From positions 16,567 through 80,566 of the forward strand of contig JAIOXO010000005.1 in the NCBI GenBank assembly GCA_022396035.1: DNA of 64,000 nt, given 5' to 3'. This stretch comes from Actinomycetes bacterium (GTDB lineage Bacteria; Actinomycetota; Humimicrobiia; Humimicrobiales; Humimicrobiaceae). A program made the position numbers and the translations under genes. The first letter of the stretch is position 1, and every line of letters starts with the position of its first letter. The notes beneath the pieces are model-generated. The model was given only the letters and a program-made list of their open reading frames with translations, had not been told where the DNA came from and did not search any database. Below are positions 16,600 to 24,945 of this stretch, piece after piece.

Positions 16600-18345
16600 C
16601 TAACTAAGCCTGAATCCATTGGTAATGGGATACCTGCGATCTTTGCCGAATGCCCTGGGGGTAATTTTAATGCCCGGGGCTCCCTGCCTCCTTTTGTACT
16701 CACTGAAGTCTACCATATTAATTACTTTCTTTACCAGCTGTGGATCAAAGCCCATATCAATTATGGCCTGATGGTCTTTTTCTTCTTCTATATATGCTTT
16801 CAGTACCGAATCCAAAAGTTTATATTCCGGCAGACTGTCCTGATCCTTCTGTTCCGGTTTTAATTCAGCTGAAGGGGGCTTGTCTATAATATTGCGGGGG
16901 ATAATATTACCATATTTCTGGTTGATGAAGTTACAGATACTATAAACCGTAGTCTTATACACATCCTTTATGGGAGAAAATCCCCCCACCATATCTCCGT
17001 AAAGGGTGCTGTAACCAACGCTGACCTCACTTTTATTTCCGGTTGCCAGCACCAGCCATCCATATTCATTGGACATAGCCATAAGCAGATTACCCCTAAT
17101 CCTTGCCTGCAGATTCTCCTTGGTAATGTTTATCTGGCTAGTTTTTAAATAGCTGTCCAGCTCCTTTATATAGGAATCATATATTTTAGAAATCGGAATG
17201 GTCATATAATTTATATCCAGATTTTTGGATAGGGCCACCGAGTCTTCTATGCTGCCTTCAGAAGAAAATATGGAAGGCATAAGCACCGCATTTACATTTG
17301 GATAGCCCAGGGCAAGCCAGGCCACTACTGCGGTAAAGGCTGAATCAATACCGCCGCTTAAGCCCAGCACCACTTTACTGAAGCCGTTTTTTACAACATA
17401 ATCCCTGGTCCCCAGCACCAGGGCCTTTAAAATTTCTTCTTCCGTGTTGCTTATCTCCTGATGGTAGAAATCTTTTGCCGGTTCCGGTCTGCTGCTTTTA
17501 TTATTAATCTTATAACCGGTTTCTACCACTTTTAAACAACCGGCACGTTTAGACAGGGTTTGTCTCTGGTCCTTGAATTTTTTATCTCCCAGCCTGGAAA
17601 ATTCAACTCCGGTGGTATCTAGGTCCAGAATTATGGTGTCCTGGCAAAAAGGCTTGGCTCTGGCCAGAATCTGTCCTTCGGGCCCAATAACCATACTGCT
17701 GCCGTCAAACACCAGCTCATCCTGTCCGCCTACCAGATTGACATACAGAATATTTGCCCGGTTTTCCACTGCTCTTGCAAAAAGCAGTTTTTCCCTTTCC
17801 TGTATCTTGCCGGTGTAATAAGGGGAAGCTGAAATATTAATAATCAGGGGGGCATCGCCCAGCATAGCCTGTACGCTTGCCGGTCCCAGTGAATAATAAA
17901 TGTCCTCACAAATATTTATGCCTACGGGTACCGGGCCGGCCATAAATACCACATTCTGGGACCCCTTCTGGAAGTATCTTTCCTCATCAAAAACGGAGTA
18001 ATTGGGAAGCAGCTGTTTTTTGTATATACAGGATATCTTCTTATTGCATATTACGGCGGCTGCATTATAGAGGCCCTGGTCCTGATAGGCAAAGCCGGTT
18101 ACCGCTATTATGTCCTGAGTAAAATCAGCCAGTTTTTCCAAAAATGATTGGTTTTCTTTTATGAAGGCAGGCTTGAGCAGCAGGTCTTCAGGAGGATATC
18201 CGGTGAGGCAAAGCTCGGGAAATACTGCTATATCTGCCTGTTGGTCCCTTGCTTGCTGCAGATGCCGGGCAATGAGCTGGTAGTTATGTCTGATATTTCC
18301 CACTACCGGGTTAATCTGTGCTGCATAAATCCTTAGAATAGTTAT
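16600..18345 (-). CDS. nadE: Glutamine-dependent NAD+ synthetase, apparently starting at AUA
   Basis: Makes NAD+ from deamido-NAD+, ATP and glutamine. The N-terminal nitrilase-type glutaminase domain has its Glu in FPELCLTGYPP, its Lys in CIYKKQLLPNYSVFDE and its Cys in GINICEDIYY. The C-terminal synthetase has the PP-loop LGLSGGIDSAFTAVVAW. The first standard start (GTG, 18303) would cut off the conserved first strand. In frame upstream the DNA reads ILRIYAAQINPVVG, exactly the family N-terminus, back to a stop at 18349. No ATG, GTG or TTG occurs there, but AUA (18343-18345) stands 6 bases after AAGGAG. An AUA start, or a single-base error in an ATG, is the best reading. With GTG 18303 the protein would have 567 residues. 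Confidence 0.92.
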   Translation of the reverse strand: MTILRIYAAQINPVVGNIRHNYQLIARHLQQARDQQADIAVFPELCLTGYPPEDLLLKPAFIKENQSFLEKLADFTQDIIAVTGFAYQDQGLYNAAAVICNKKISCIYKKQLLPNYSVFDEERYFQKGSQNVVFMAGPVPVGINICEDIYYSLGPASVQAMLGDAPLIINISASPYYTGKIQEREKLLFARAVENRANILYVNLVGGQDELVFDGSSMVIGPEGQILARAKPFCQDTIILDLDTTGVEFSRLGDKKFKDQRQTLSKRAGCLKVVETGYKINNKSSRPEPAKDFYHQEISNTEEEILKALVLGTRDYVVKNGFSKVVLGLSGGIDSAFTAVVAWLALGYPNVNAVLMPSIFSSEGSIEDSVALSKNLDINYMTIPISKIYDSYIKELDSYLKTSQINITKENLQARIRGNLLMAMSNEYGWLVLATGNKSEVSVGYSTLYGDMVGGFSPIKDVYKTTVYSICNFINQKYGNIIPRNIIDKPPSAELKPEQKDQDSLPEYKLLDSVLKAYIEEEKDHQAIIDMGFDPQLVKKVINMVDFSEYKRRQGAPGIKITPRAFGKDRRYPITNGFRLS

Positions 18346-18348
18346 AAT

Positions 18349-18492
18349 TTACTCCTTTTTGAATTTATCATCTGAATCTATATCTTCCTTATAGATTAAG
18401 CCCAAATCCACTGTATTAATAGGTATCCCGGGGCCATATGCCCCGGACAGGGCATTTATTGCCGGTTGGGTGGATATCTTGCTGTCAGTCAT
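18349..18492 (-). CDS. Truncated DUF59 (MIP18/SufT-like) small ORF, 47 codons
   Basis: A short frame from ATG 18492, preceded by GAAGG, to TAA at 18349-18351, three bases before the nadE start. Residues 14-34 (ALSGAY, then GPGIPINTVDLGLIY) match the first hairpin of DUF59 proteins such as SufT and PaaD, which usually read like DPEIPVNIVDLGLIY. It then ends in a charged tail (KEDIDSDDKFKKE). The rest of the domain, including the conserved cysteine, is missing. It is either a gene remnant or a miniature protein whose stop is coupled to nadE initiation. Position between a cysteine desulfurase and nadE fits the Fe-S role of DUF59. Confidence 0.6.
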   Translation of the reverse strand: MTDSKISTQPAINALSGAYGPGIPINTVDLGLIYKEDIDSDDKFKKE

Positions 18493-18571
18493 CAAACCTT
18501 CTTTTACGCCATGGTTATTAATGTATATTCTAATAAAATAATGGAATTAATAAAAATGCAATACAAAATAT

Positions 18572-19735
18572 TTAACTAAAAGAAGAAGATCTCAGCTTGT
18601 TGACTATCGGCGGGAATACCTTTAAGAAGTAGTCTATCTGTTCCAGGGTATTTTCAAATCCCAGGGTAATGCGTATAGACCCCACCGCTTCCTCACAGCT
18701 TAGCCCCAGAGACATCAGGGTAGCCGAAGGCTTGGCAGAAGAAGAAGCGCAGGCAGAACTTCCCGACACAGCTATTCCTGCCTGGTCCAGTTCGGCAACT
18801 ATAGCCTGGCCGCTGATATTTTTGAGGGTGAAGTTACAGTTGCCGGGAAGCCTTTTGGCAGGGTGGCCGCAGAGCTTGATATCCTTCACTGTCCTTAGCA
18901 GCCCATCTATCAGATACTCCCGTAATACGGTAAGCCGTATAATCTTGTCCACCAAATTATGGTGGCCTATCCTTGCTGCTTCAGCCAGGCCTACAATACC
19001 GGGCACGTTTTCTGTTCCCGACCGCAGGTTGCGCTGCTGGCCGCCTCCAAAGATCTGGGGCATTATCTTGGTGCCTTTCTTAATATAAAGGGCTCCTACA
19101 CCTTTGGGCCCGTATATTTTATGACCGGATACTGATAACAGGTCTACATTTAGTGCGGATGCATCAGTGTCTATATTGCAGAAACTCTGTACAGCATCAG
19201 TATGAAAAATTATTCCTTCCTGGCGCAGAATGCTGCCAATATGTCTTATGGGCTGTATGGTACCAAACACATTATTGGCATGCATTATAGTAACCAGTAT
19301 GGTTTCTTTGGTAATTGAATCTTTGACCAGCCGGGGATCCACCAAGCCCTGGCTGTCTACAGGCAAAAGGGTTATCCTGTATCCTTTCCTTTCCAGCATT
19401 TTCAGGGGGATGTTTACTGACGGGTGCTCTATGCTGGTGCTTATAATATGGTTTCCTTTCTGGCGGTAGGCTTCCGCTATGCCAAAAATAGCCAGATTAT
19501 TGCTTTCGGTGCCTCCGCTGGTAAAAATAATCTCAGAGGGGTTTGCGCCCAGGGCAGAAGCCACCTGTTTTCTGGCTGATTCTACTTGCTCTTGTGCCTG
19601 CTTGCCCAGCCTGTGGCCTGCGGAGGGATTTCCGTAAATGTTATTTAAACATTGGGCGATCTTTTGGGCCACTTCCGGTAAAACCGGAGTTGTAGCGCTA
19701 TGGTCAAAGTATATATATGTGGAAGAATAGTCCAT
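18572..19735 (-). CDS. Cysteine desulfurase (NifS/IscS family)
   Basis: A PLP enzyme that takes sulfur from cysteine as an enzyme-bound persulfide for Fe-S clusters and thiolated cofactors. It has YFDHSATTPVLPEV near the N-terminus, FTSGGTESNNLAI, IEHPSV, the PLP lysine K206 in SVSGHKIYGPKG, and RSGTENVPGI. The catalytic cysteine is C329 in SGSSACASSS. At 387 residues it is a group I enzyme. No scaffold (IscU/SufU) is adjacent; downstream on the same strand are a truncated DUF59 frame and nadE. Exact client pathway unknown. Confidence 0.92.
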   Translation of the reverse strand: MDYSSTYIYFDHSATTPVLPEVAQKIAQCLNNIYGNPSAGHRLGKQAQEQVESARKQVASALGANPSEIIFTSGGTESNNLAIFGIAEAYRQKGNHIISTSIEHPSVNIPLKMLERKGYRITLLPVDSQGLVDPRLVKDSITKETILVTIMHANNVFGTIQPIRHIGSILRQEGIIFHTDAVQSFCNIDTDASALNVDLLSVSGHKIYGPKGVGALYIKKGTKIMPQIFGGGQQRNLRSGTENVPGIVGLAEAARIGHHNLVDKIIRLTVLREYLIDGLLRTVKDIKLCGHPAKRLPGNCNFTLKNISGQAIVAELDQAGIAVSGSSACASSSAKPSATLMSLGLSCEEAVGSIRITLGFENTLEQIDYFLKVFPPIVNKLRSSSFS

Positions 19736-19798
19736 ATCATACTAATTTAATGGCATAAATCGAATTAAAAACTACCACCCTTTCGCCGAGCTGTCAAT

Positions 19799-19813
19799 AA
19801 ACAATTATTGTTT
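19799..19813. promoter_or_regulatory. 15-base palindrome between cysteine desulfurase and PAP2 gene
   Basis: AAACAAT-T-ATTGTTT, a perfect 7-base inverted repeat around one base, lies between the two divergent starts (19735 and 19867). Similar CAATTA/TAATTG repeats occur near metX/rrf2 and DUF39. It could be a regulator site, but short AT-rich palindromes are common by chance. Confidence 0.3.
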
Positions 19814-19866
19814 TGGAAACTAAATGATTAAAATGATTTAATTTATAAGGTATAATAATCCAAAAA

Positions 19867-20460
19867 ATGAAAAAGTTTGCCAAAACCATATCTTATATAT
19901 TTGACGGGTCCTACATATCGATTCCCGTCTATATTGTTATCTGCCTAACAATAGTGGACAGCTGGATAGCAGCTATAGGCTGGGCTCTGCTGTGCATCCT
20001 TTTTGCCACTATAATACCTTTTTTATACGTATTTATACTGTACCGTAAAAAGAAGATATATGATTTGCACCTGCCCAACAGGGAAAACCGGATCAGACCC
20101 CTAATAGTGGCCCTGATAAGCTATATAATGGGATTTTTTATCCTGTATGTGCTGGGATCACCCCTGTTTTTAAAAGCAATTTTTGCAGTAAGCATAGTAA
20201 ATGGTTTGATTCTGACCACTATTACCTATTTCTGGAAAATTAGTTTCCACACCAGCTGGATTACGGTTACCGCTATAACCTTTTATATCCTGTTTGGGCA
20301 TTGGATGCTTCTGCTTCTTTTGCTGATACCTTTTATTGGCTGGGCCAGGGTTACTATTAAAAGACATACCATAATGCAGGTAATACTTGGTTCGATAATA
20401 TCGGCCATAGGAACCATCTTTATATATTCCAGGTATGGGTTTTTACATCTGAACCTGTAA
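19867..20460 (+). CDS. PAP2-superfamily membrane protein
   Basis: A 197-residue protein with about six membrane segments. The C-terminal half resembles membrane-bound PAP2-type phosphatases: a His near KISFHTSWITVTA, and GWARVTIKRHTIMQVILGS, which looks like the third PAP2 motif with R and H. A cytoplasmic loop DLHLPNRENRIRPL is seen near residue 73. The first Lys/Arg motif is not obvious, so activity is uncertain. Lipid phosphatase or related membrane enzyme is the best guess. Its last 18 bases overlap the convergent DUF2085 gene. Confidence 0.65.
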   Translation: MKKFAKTISYIFDGSYISIPVYIVICLTIVDSWIAAIGWALLCILFATIIPFLYVFILYRKKKIYDLHLPNRENRIRPLIVALISYIMGFFILYVLGSPLFLKAIFAVSIVNGLILTTITYFWKISFHTSWITVTAITFYILFGHWMLLLLLLIPFIGWARVTIKRHTIMQVILGSIISAIGTIFIYSRYGFLHLNL

Positions 20461-21141
20461 GACAATTCTCTGGGCCAGGCCATGCACAAGATAAAAAGCA
20501 TACAGTTCCAGGGAAGCCAGAACCAGGGCTGAAACTGAAGGAATAATCAAATTTTTTGAAAAAAGCCGGTCTGCTTTCTGGGCCAGGGGAGGTACCAGCA
20601 GCATTACCGTCAGGTTTATAAAGTAAAAGGTAAAAGCGACCGAAAAAGCAGAAAGGTAGTAAAAGAATAATCCGGTAAAGTCCCACCGTGCCAGGGTAAG
20701 GGCAATAAATGCCCCCAAGCTTCCCAGGAATACGGCAAGTTTCCACTTTTCTGCCAGTATTCTATCTTGGGTGGATTGCCGGTAGTACTGAAAGACAAAC
20801 ACCGGATATATTATGGCCATAATGGATGCACCGCATAAAAAACCGGTTATAAACCTTACAATATTATTGGTAGATATAACTGACAGATAGGAGAGCAGGC
20901 CGTCAACCAGGGTAGAGGCAATAAACAGCAGCAAAATAATTAAAACCCAGACCGGGGGAAGTCCGCTCTGCCGTTTTCGGTACAGGGCAAAAAGCAGCAA
21001 AGCAGAAATAAAGAAACCCAGGTATATGCCATTGCACCGGGCACAGATGTTTATCAAAATGGGCCCGAAAGACAGGCATCTTTCAGGGAGCTGGTGGCAG
21101 ACTGCAAAACCAATCTTTTCAATAATTATATCTATAAGCAT
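20443..21141 (-). CDS. DUF2085 membrane protein (copy 1)
   Basis: A 232-residue protein with about six membrane helices. The N-terminal signature CHQLPERCLSFGPI followed by CARCNGIYLGF identifies DUF2085, in which the conserved His and Cys residues suggest metal or redox chemistry at the membrane; function is unknown. The start lies one base from the end of the phosphatase gene, so the two are one operon. A second DUF2085 gene lies 2.2 kb away on the other strand. Confidence 0.8.
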   Translation of the reverse strand: MLIDIIIEKIGFAVCHQLPERCLSFGPILINICARCNGIYLGFFISALLLFALYRKRQSGLPPVWVLIILLLFIASTLVDGLLSYLSVISTNNIVRFITGFLCGASIMAIIYPVFVFQYYRQSTQDRILAEKWKLAVFLGSLGAFIALTLARWDFTGLFFYYLSAFSVAFTFYFINLTVMLLVPPLAQKADRLFSKNLIIPSVSALVLASLELYAFYLVHGLAQRIVLQVQM

Positions 21142-21142
21142 A

Positions 21143-22087
21143 TCAGTATTTTTTCATATCGTCTTCCAGCCGGTTAAAACCACGGTCAATCATCATTATA
21201 AGTATTTTATGCAGGGAAGGATTGGATGAGGCAACAGTAGACATCTGGTATTCTTTGCCTATACCCATAAGGGGATGGCTGGTCAGATCCCTGCCATAAG
21301 CGTCGGTTACCACTCCTCCTGATTCCTTGAGCACCAGGTAACCGGCAGCAATATCATATGGATAGTTATTAATGATGCTCCCCTGGCCAACATGCATATA
21401 GTTTTTTTCCAGAACCGGGAAATCTGTAACCAGCCGGTGGCCAATATCAATATAACAGTCCAGCTGTCCGGATGCCACCTTGGTCATAGAGAAGGAAGCG
21501 CTGCCCAGTCCAAAAAGGGTACCATTAAAATTAGACACATCAATAAGCTCTTCCAGCACCGCTATAAGAGGCACTATGGGCCTACCCCTCAGGCCTATGG
21601 ACCAGAACAGGGAATCAATTTCTGAATTGTTGGAAGGAGAGGGCTTATAGCTGTGGTTTTTTTCAATAATTATTATGCCTTCACCCTTTTTAGCACAGTA
21701 AAGCCGGCCTGATTTTATTTCCTGAACCACCGCTAAATTTATATCTCCCAGGACAGCTTCTTCGCTGTAGGGGCAGGCAGCAATAGAAATACAGCTGGAT
21801 TCCAGTCCGCAGGCAGCAGCCCGGGTTCCATCTATGGGGTCGATAATAAGCAGATCCCGGGGTTTTCCCACCCCTACCAGCCCCCGGTCTTCGGAATAGT
21901 AAGCTATATCCCGGGCCTCTTTTTCCAGGTAGTTGGATAAAAAATGTTCGGATATATCATCTATAAAAAAGGTTGAATCTCCACCTATGGCCTTGCCCGA
22001 AATTCTTTTGGACTCGGGCTTGCCAAAATAGGGAAGTACTGTTTCCCTTATTTTATGGGAAAGTTCTATTATCTGTTTCTCTTCCAT
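21143..22087 (-). CDS. Inositol-monophosphatase-like sugar phosphatase
   Basis: A lithium-sensitive-type phosphatase of 314 residues. The metal-binding motif IIDPIDGTRAA is near residue 80, preceded by the acidic residues in YYSEDRG (about 63-69). The second motif near the C-terminus reads VLEKNYMHVG and PYDIAAGYLVLKESGG, close to the family's WDxAAG block but with Tyr-Asp instead of Trp-Asp. It is longer than typical SuhB proteins. Substrate could be inositol phosphate, fructose-1,6-bisphosphate or PAP. It leads the DUF2085 gene. Confidence 0.82.
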   Translation of the reverse strand: MEEKQIIELSHKIRETVLPYFGKPESKRISGKAIGGDSTFFIDDISEHFLSNYLEKEARDIAYYSEDRGLVGVGKPRDLLIIDPIDGTRAAACGLESSCISIAACPYSEEAVLGDINLAVVQEIKSGRLYCAKKGEGIIIIEKNHSYKPSPSNNSEIDSLFWSIGLRGRPIVPLIAVLEELIDVSNFNGTLFGLGSASFSMTKVASGQLDCYIDIGHRLVTDFPVLEKNYMHVGQGSIINNYPYDIAAGYLVLKESGGVVTDAYGRDLTSHPLMGIGKEYQMSTVASSNPSLHKILIMMIDRGFNRLEDDMKKY

Positions 22088-22184
22088 TGCCTAAGAAGTT
22101 TACTATAACTTTAATCAAAATTATAGTTTTATTAATATTATATTGGTAGAATAAAGCTAATTTTATGTCTAGAAAGGTTTGGCC

Positions 22185-22850
22185 ATGATATATGATTTTC
22201 ATACACACACCTTTTTCTCTGATGGAATTAACAGCCCAATTGAATTGATCCGGTATGCGGTCTCTTACGGGTACGGATGCATAGCTCTAACCGATCATGC
22301 AAGTTACTCCAATATTGATTTTGTACTGGAGAATGTGGTCAAGGATTGCCAGCTGGCCCAAAAATACTGGGATGTTGTGGCAATACCGGGAGTAGAGATA
22401 ACCAATGTGCCGGCCAAAAGCATTGACCAGATGGCAGAATATGCCAAAAGCAAAGGTGCAAAATTGGTGGTGGTTCATGGCCAGTCAATTGTGGAAAGGG
22501 TAGAAGAAGGAACCAACTGGGAGGCGGTTAATTCCAGACATGTTGATATTCTGGCCCATCCGGGGCTGATTACCGAAAGGGAAGCAAAAGCAGCTGCCGA
22601 AATGGATATTTTTTTAGAAATTTCAGGTAGAAGCGGCCACAGCCTGGGCAATGGCCGTACAGTCCTTAAGGCCAACCAGGCGGGAGCCAGGTTGTTGATA
22701 AATACTGATTCTCATAGCCAGAATGATCTGTTTAAGCAAGAATTCCAGGAGGAGGTTGGCCTGGGAGCAGGGCTTAGTCCGGAGGAAGTAAAAGAAATTA
22801 TTAAGGTTAATGCTAAACTGATGCTAAAAAAGATAGGTGTCGGTTCCTGA
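22185..22850 (+). CDS. PHP-domain metal-dependent phosphoesterase
   Basis: A 221-residue PHP protein. Motif I DFHTHTFFSDG begins at residue 4, ALTDHASYSN follows near 36, VEITNV near 70, LVVVHGQS near 96, ILAHPG near 125 and INTDSHS near 176; all supply metal-binding His/Asp/Glu residues. It resembles histidinol-phosphatase-like PHP enzymes. ATG 22185 is preferred over the TTG six bases upstream because a GAAAGG lies 7 bases before it. No histidine genes are nearby, so the substrate is unknown. Confidence 0.85.
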   Translation: MIYDFHTHTFFSDGINSPIELIRYAVSYGYGCIALTDHASYSNIDFVLENVVKDCQLAQKYWDVVAIPGVEITNVPAKSIDQMAEYAKSKGAKLVVVHGQSIVERVEEGTNWEAVNSRHVDILAHPGLITEREAKAAAEMDIFLEISGRSGHSLGNGRTVLKANQAGARLLINTDSHSQNDLFKQEFQEEVGLGAGLSPEEVKEIIKVNAKLMLKKIGVGS

Positions 22851-22851
22851 T

Positions 22852-22932
22852 AAAACTTATATCTCTATGTGCCTAAAATAGATATTTTATGGCTATAGCA
22901 GCCATACACAGATAAGTTTTAGTATTATTTTT
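22852..22932 (+). terminator. Probable terminator after the PHP gene
   Basis: AAAACTTAT (22852-22860) pairs with ATAAGTTTT (22912-22920), enclosing an inner hairpin TATGGCT/AGCCATA (22888-22906). A T-rich run (TATTATTTTTT) follows immediately. This fits a compound terminator for the PHP gene. Confidence 0.55.
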
Positions 22933-22993
22933 TCTGTTGACAATGAATTGTAGTTGATGAAATAATTAATAAAAAGTAATAGTAAGGATTGGT

Positions 22994-23332
22994 ATGAACG
23001 ATAAAGAAGAAGTAGAAGAAGTCAAATCCGAGATAATCAATGCTGAGCAAAAGCCAGGAGTAATGGCTATTGTTTCCCTGATTCTGGGTATTGTTGCCGT
23101 ACTCTGTTGCTGGATCCCTTTCCTGAATTTTATTCTGGGAATAGCTGCCATAGTGTTGGGTATATTGGAACTTAAGAATATTAAGAAGAAGAGTACCAGC
23201 GACAAGGGTAAAGTAATGGCTATTGTAGGTATAGTCCTGGGTGGAATAATAGTAGTATGGGGCATAGTTTCCATAATAACCCTGGGGGCAGCATACCTTA
23301 TGAATATGCCTAGAATGTACCAGAGTTGGTAA
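22994..23332 (+). CDS. Small DUF4190-like membrane protein
   Basis: A 112-residue protein with an acidic N-terminus, then two membrane helices (about residues 24-57 and 73-104) separated by a basic loop KNIKKKSTSDKGK. The pattern 'PGVMAIVSLILGIVAVLCCW' then 'GKVMAIVGIVLGGI' is typical of DUF4190-type proteins of unknown function. Its last 7 bases overlap the following DUF2085 gene, suggesting co-translation. Confidence 0.7.
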   Translation: MNDKEEVEEVKSEIINAEQKPGVMAIVSLILGIVAVLCCWIPFLNFILGIAAIVLGILELKNIKKKSTSDKGKVMAIVGIVLGGIIVVWGIVSIITLGAAYLMNMPRMYQSW

Positions 23333-23994
23333 TAAGGGACATACTCTACTTTTTAGGGGCAAGCCTCTGCCACCAGAATGCATATAGATCTTTTGCGCCC
23401 AATGGGCTTGCTATGCCGGTATGCTCCCGGTGCACCGGCATTTATATTGCATTTTTATTATCACTGATTGTAATGGTGGTTCTGGACCGGAGAGCTAAAA
23501 TCAACCTCCCTCCCAAAAAAATTTTATGGGGTATGCTGGCTGTACTGCTGGTCATGGGGGCAGATGTGGCAGTTTCAACCCTTCAAATCTATGACTCCGG
23601 CAATATTATAAGGTTTTTTACCGGTTTCATGTTTGGCTGGAGCCTTCCCCTGGTATTGCTGCCTTTAAAGAATTTATTACTGTTTCGGACCGGTGTAAAC
23701 AGCTACTACCTTAAGTCAAAAACCAGATGGGCGGCCTGGGCCAGCCTCGGTGTTTTGTTTATGGCCGCTTTTTATTTTTCCAGGGCACCACTGTTCTGGC
23801 TATGGTCGACCCTGTCGGTATTGGGACTGGTTGTATTTGCTGCCCTGTTGCTGGTTCTGTTAATCAGCCTATTCCCTAATTGCGGAGGCAGGGTAACCAG
23901 GGGCTGGATGCAGGCAGGGGCATACCTGGCCGGTTTTATTGCTTCCCTTCTTATCCTGAGCGGCCTTTCTGCCCTGAGAATTTACTGGTTTTAA
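23326..23994 (+). CDS. DUF2085 membrane protein (copy 2)
   Basis: A 222-residue membrane protein with the DUF2085 signature (LCHQNAYRSFAPNGLAMPVC, then SRCTGIYIAF). About six membrane helices are predicted by eye. The start is TTG 23326, overlapping the DUF4190-like gene. It is a diverged paralogue of the protein at 20443-21141: both keep CHQ, the CxRCxGIY block and a GNIIRFxTGF-like helix near the middle. Function unknown. Confidence 0.8.
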   Translation: MVIRDILYFLGASLCHQNAYRSFAPNGLAMPVCSRCTGIYIAFLLSLIVMVVLDRRAKINLPPKKILWGMLAVLLVMGADVAVSTLQIYDSGNIIRFFTGFMFGWSLPLVLLPLKNLLLFRTGVNSYYLKSKTRWAAWASLGVLFMAAFYFSRAPLFWLWSTLSVLGLVVFAALLLVLLISLFPNCGGRVTRGWMQAGAYLAGFIASLLILSGLSALRIYWF

Positions 23995-24021
23995 TATGGC
24001 AGATACAGGTCTGGTGCAGTT

Positions 24022-24042
24022 TAAACCATAATCTTTGGTTTA
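24022..24042. terminator. Possible terminator between convergent DUF2085 and larE genes
   Basis: TAAACCA (24022-24028) pairs with TGGTTTA (24036-24042) over a 7-base loop in the 60-base gap between two convergent genes. No strong T run follows, so the call is weak. Confidence 0.35.
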
Positions 24043-24056
24043 TATGAGAAGGTAAT

Positions 24057-24854
24057 TTAAAGGTTCTCGTCCATGCTTCCCGACCTGAAGCCGGCCAGGT
24101 CTATGGTGATATAATTAAAACCCAGCCCGGTCAGGTAATCATGAATCTTATGGTTGAGCTGGTTTTTAAACAGCAGCGGCAGTTTATCTGGCTGCAGCTC
24201 TATCCTGGCCAACGGATGGTGATACCTTACCCTTACCACCTCAAAACCCAGCTCCTTTATATACTGCTCTGCCAGGGCAATCTGATTGAGATGCCGGGCA
24301 TCAAGTTTTTGGCCGTAGGGTATCCGGGATGCAAGGCAGGCTGAAGAAGGCAAATTATAATTGGACAGGCCCAGCAACCCGGCGCATCGCCTTACCTCTT
24401 CTTTGGTAAATCCCAGCCGGGCTAGAGGGCTTAGCACTTTCATCTGTTGTAAAGCCCGGATGCCGGGCCGGTAGCTGTTAAGATCATCTACATTACTGCC
24501 TTCAATAATATGGTTGAATCTTAGTTGCTGCTGCAGGCTGCCAATATTGGAAAAAATGTTTTGCTTGCACCAGTAGCACCGGTTTCTGGGGTTGTCCCTT
24601 ATGTTCTCTACCTCCAGCAAATTCAGGGTAAGAAGATATTGTTTTATACCAATTTCCTGAGCTATTTTACGGGATTGGTCTGCTTCCTGCCGGGGTACAA
24701 GTTCGGATACCGCAGTAGCGGCAACCGCCGAATCCCCCAGAGTACAATAAGCAATCTTTGCCAGCAGGCTGCTGTCTACGCCTCCCGAAAAGGCCACTAC
24801 TGCAGATTTGAGGTTATAAATATACTTTTTTAATTTTTCAATTTTTTCACGCAT
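24057..24854 (-). CDS. larE: ATP-dependent sulfur transferase LarE
   Basis: LarE is a PP-loop protein that thiolates the nicotinate-derived precursor of the nickel-pincer nucleotide cofactor. The ATP loop AFSGGVDSSLLAKIAY is at about residues 21-36. Cysteines are present in RCYWCK (about residues 92-97) and in SSACLASRIPYG near 170. This three-cysteine pattern fits LarE proteins thought to use a [4Fe-4S] cluster rather than sacrificing one cysteine. It is divergent from larC with 91 bases between. No larB or larA is in the window. Confidence 0.88.
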   Translation of the reverse strand: MREKIEKLKKYIYNLKSAVVAFSGGVDSSLLAKIAYCTLGDSAVAATAVSELVPRQEADQSRKIAQEIGIKQYLLTLNLLEVENIRDNPRNRCYWCKQNIFSNIGSLQQQLRFNHIIEGSNVDDLNSYRPGIRALQQMKVLSPLARLGFTKEEVRRCAGLLGLSNYNLPSSACLASRIPYGQKLDARHLNQIALAEQYIKELGFEVVRVRYHHPLARIELQPDKLPLLFKNQLNHKIHDYLTGLGFNYITIDLAGFRSGSMDENL

Positions 24855-24945
24855 AGGGTATTATCATGTTATCAGCAACATGGTTTAATTGAAATTATAT
24901 TTAAATTAAGGCTGGATTTCGCCAGGTTAAAGCGGAGGGATTTTA

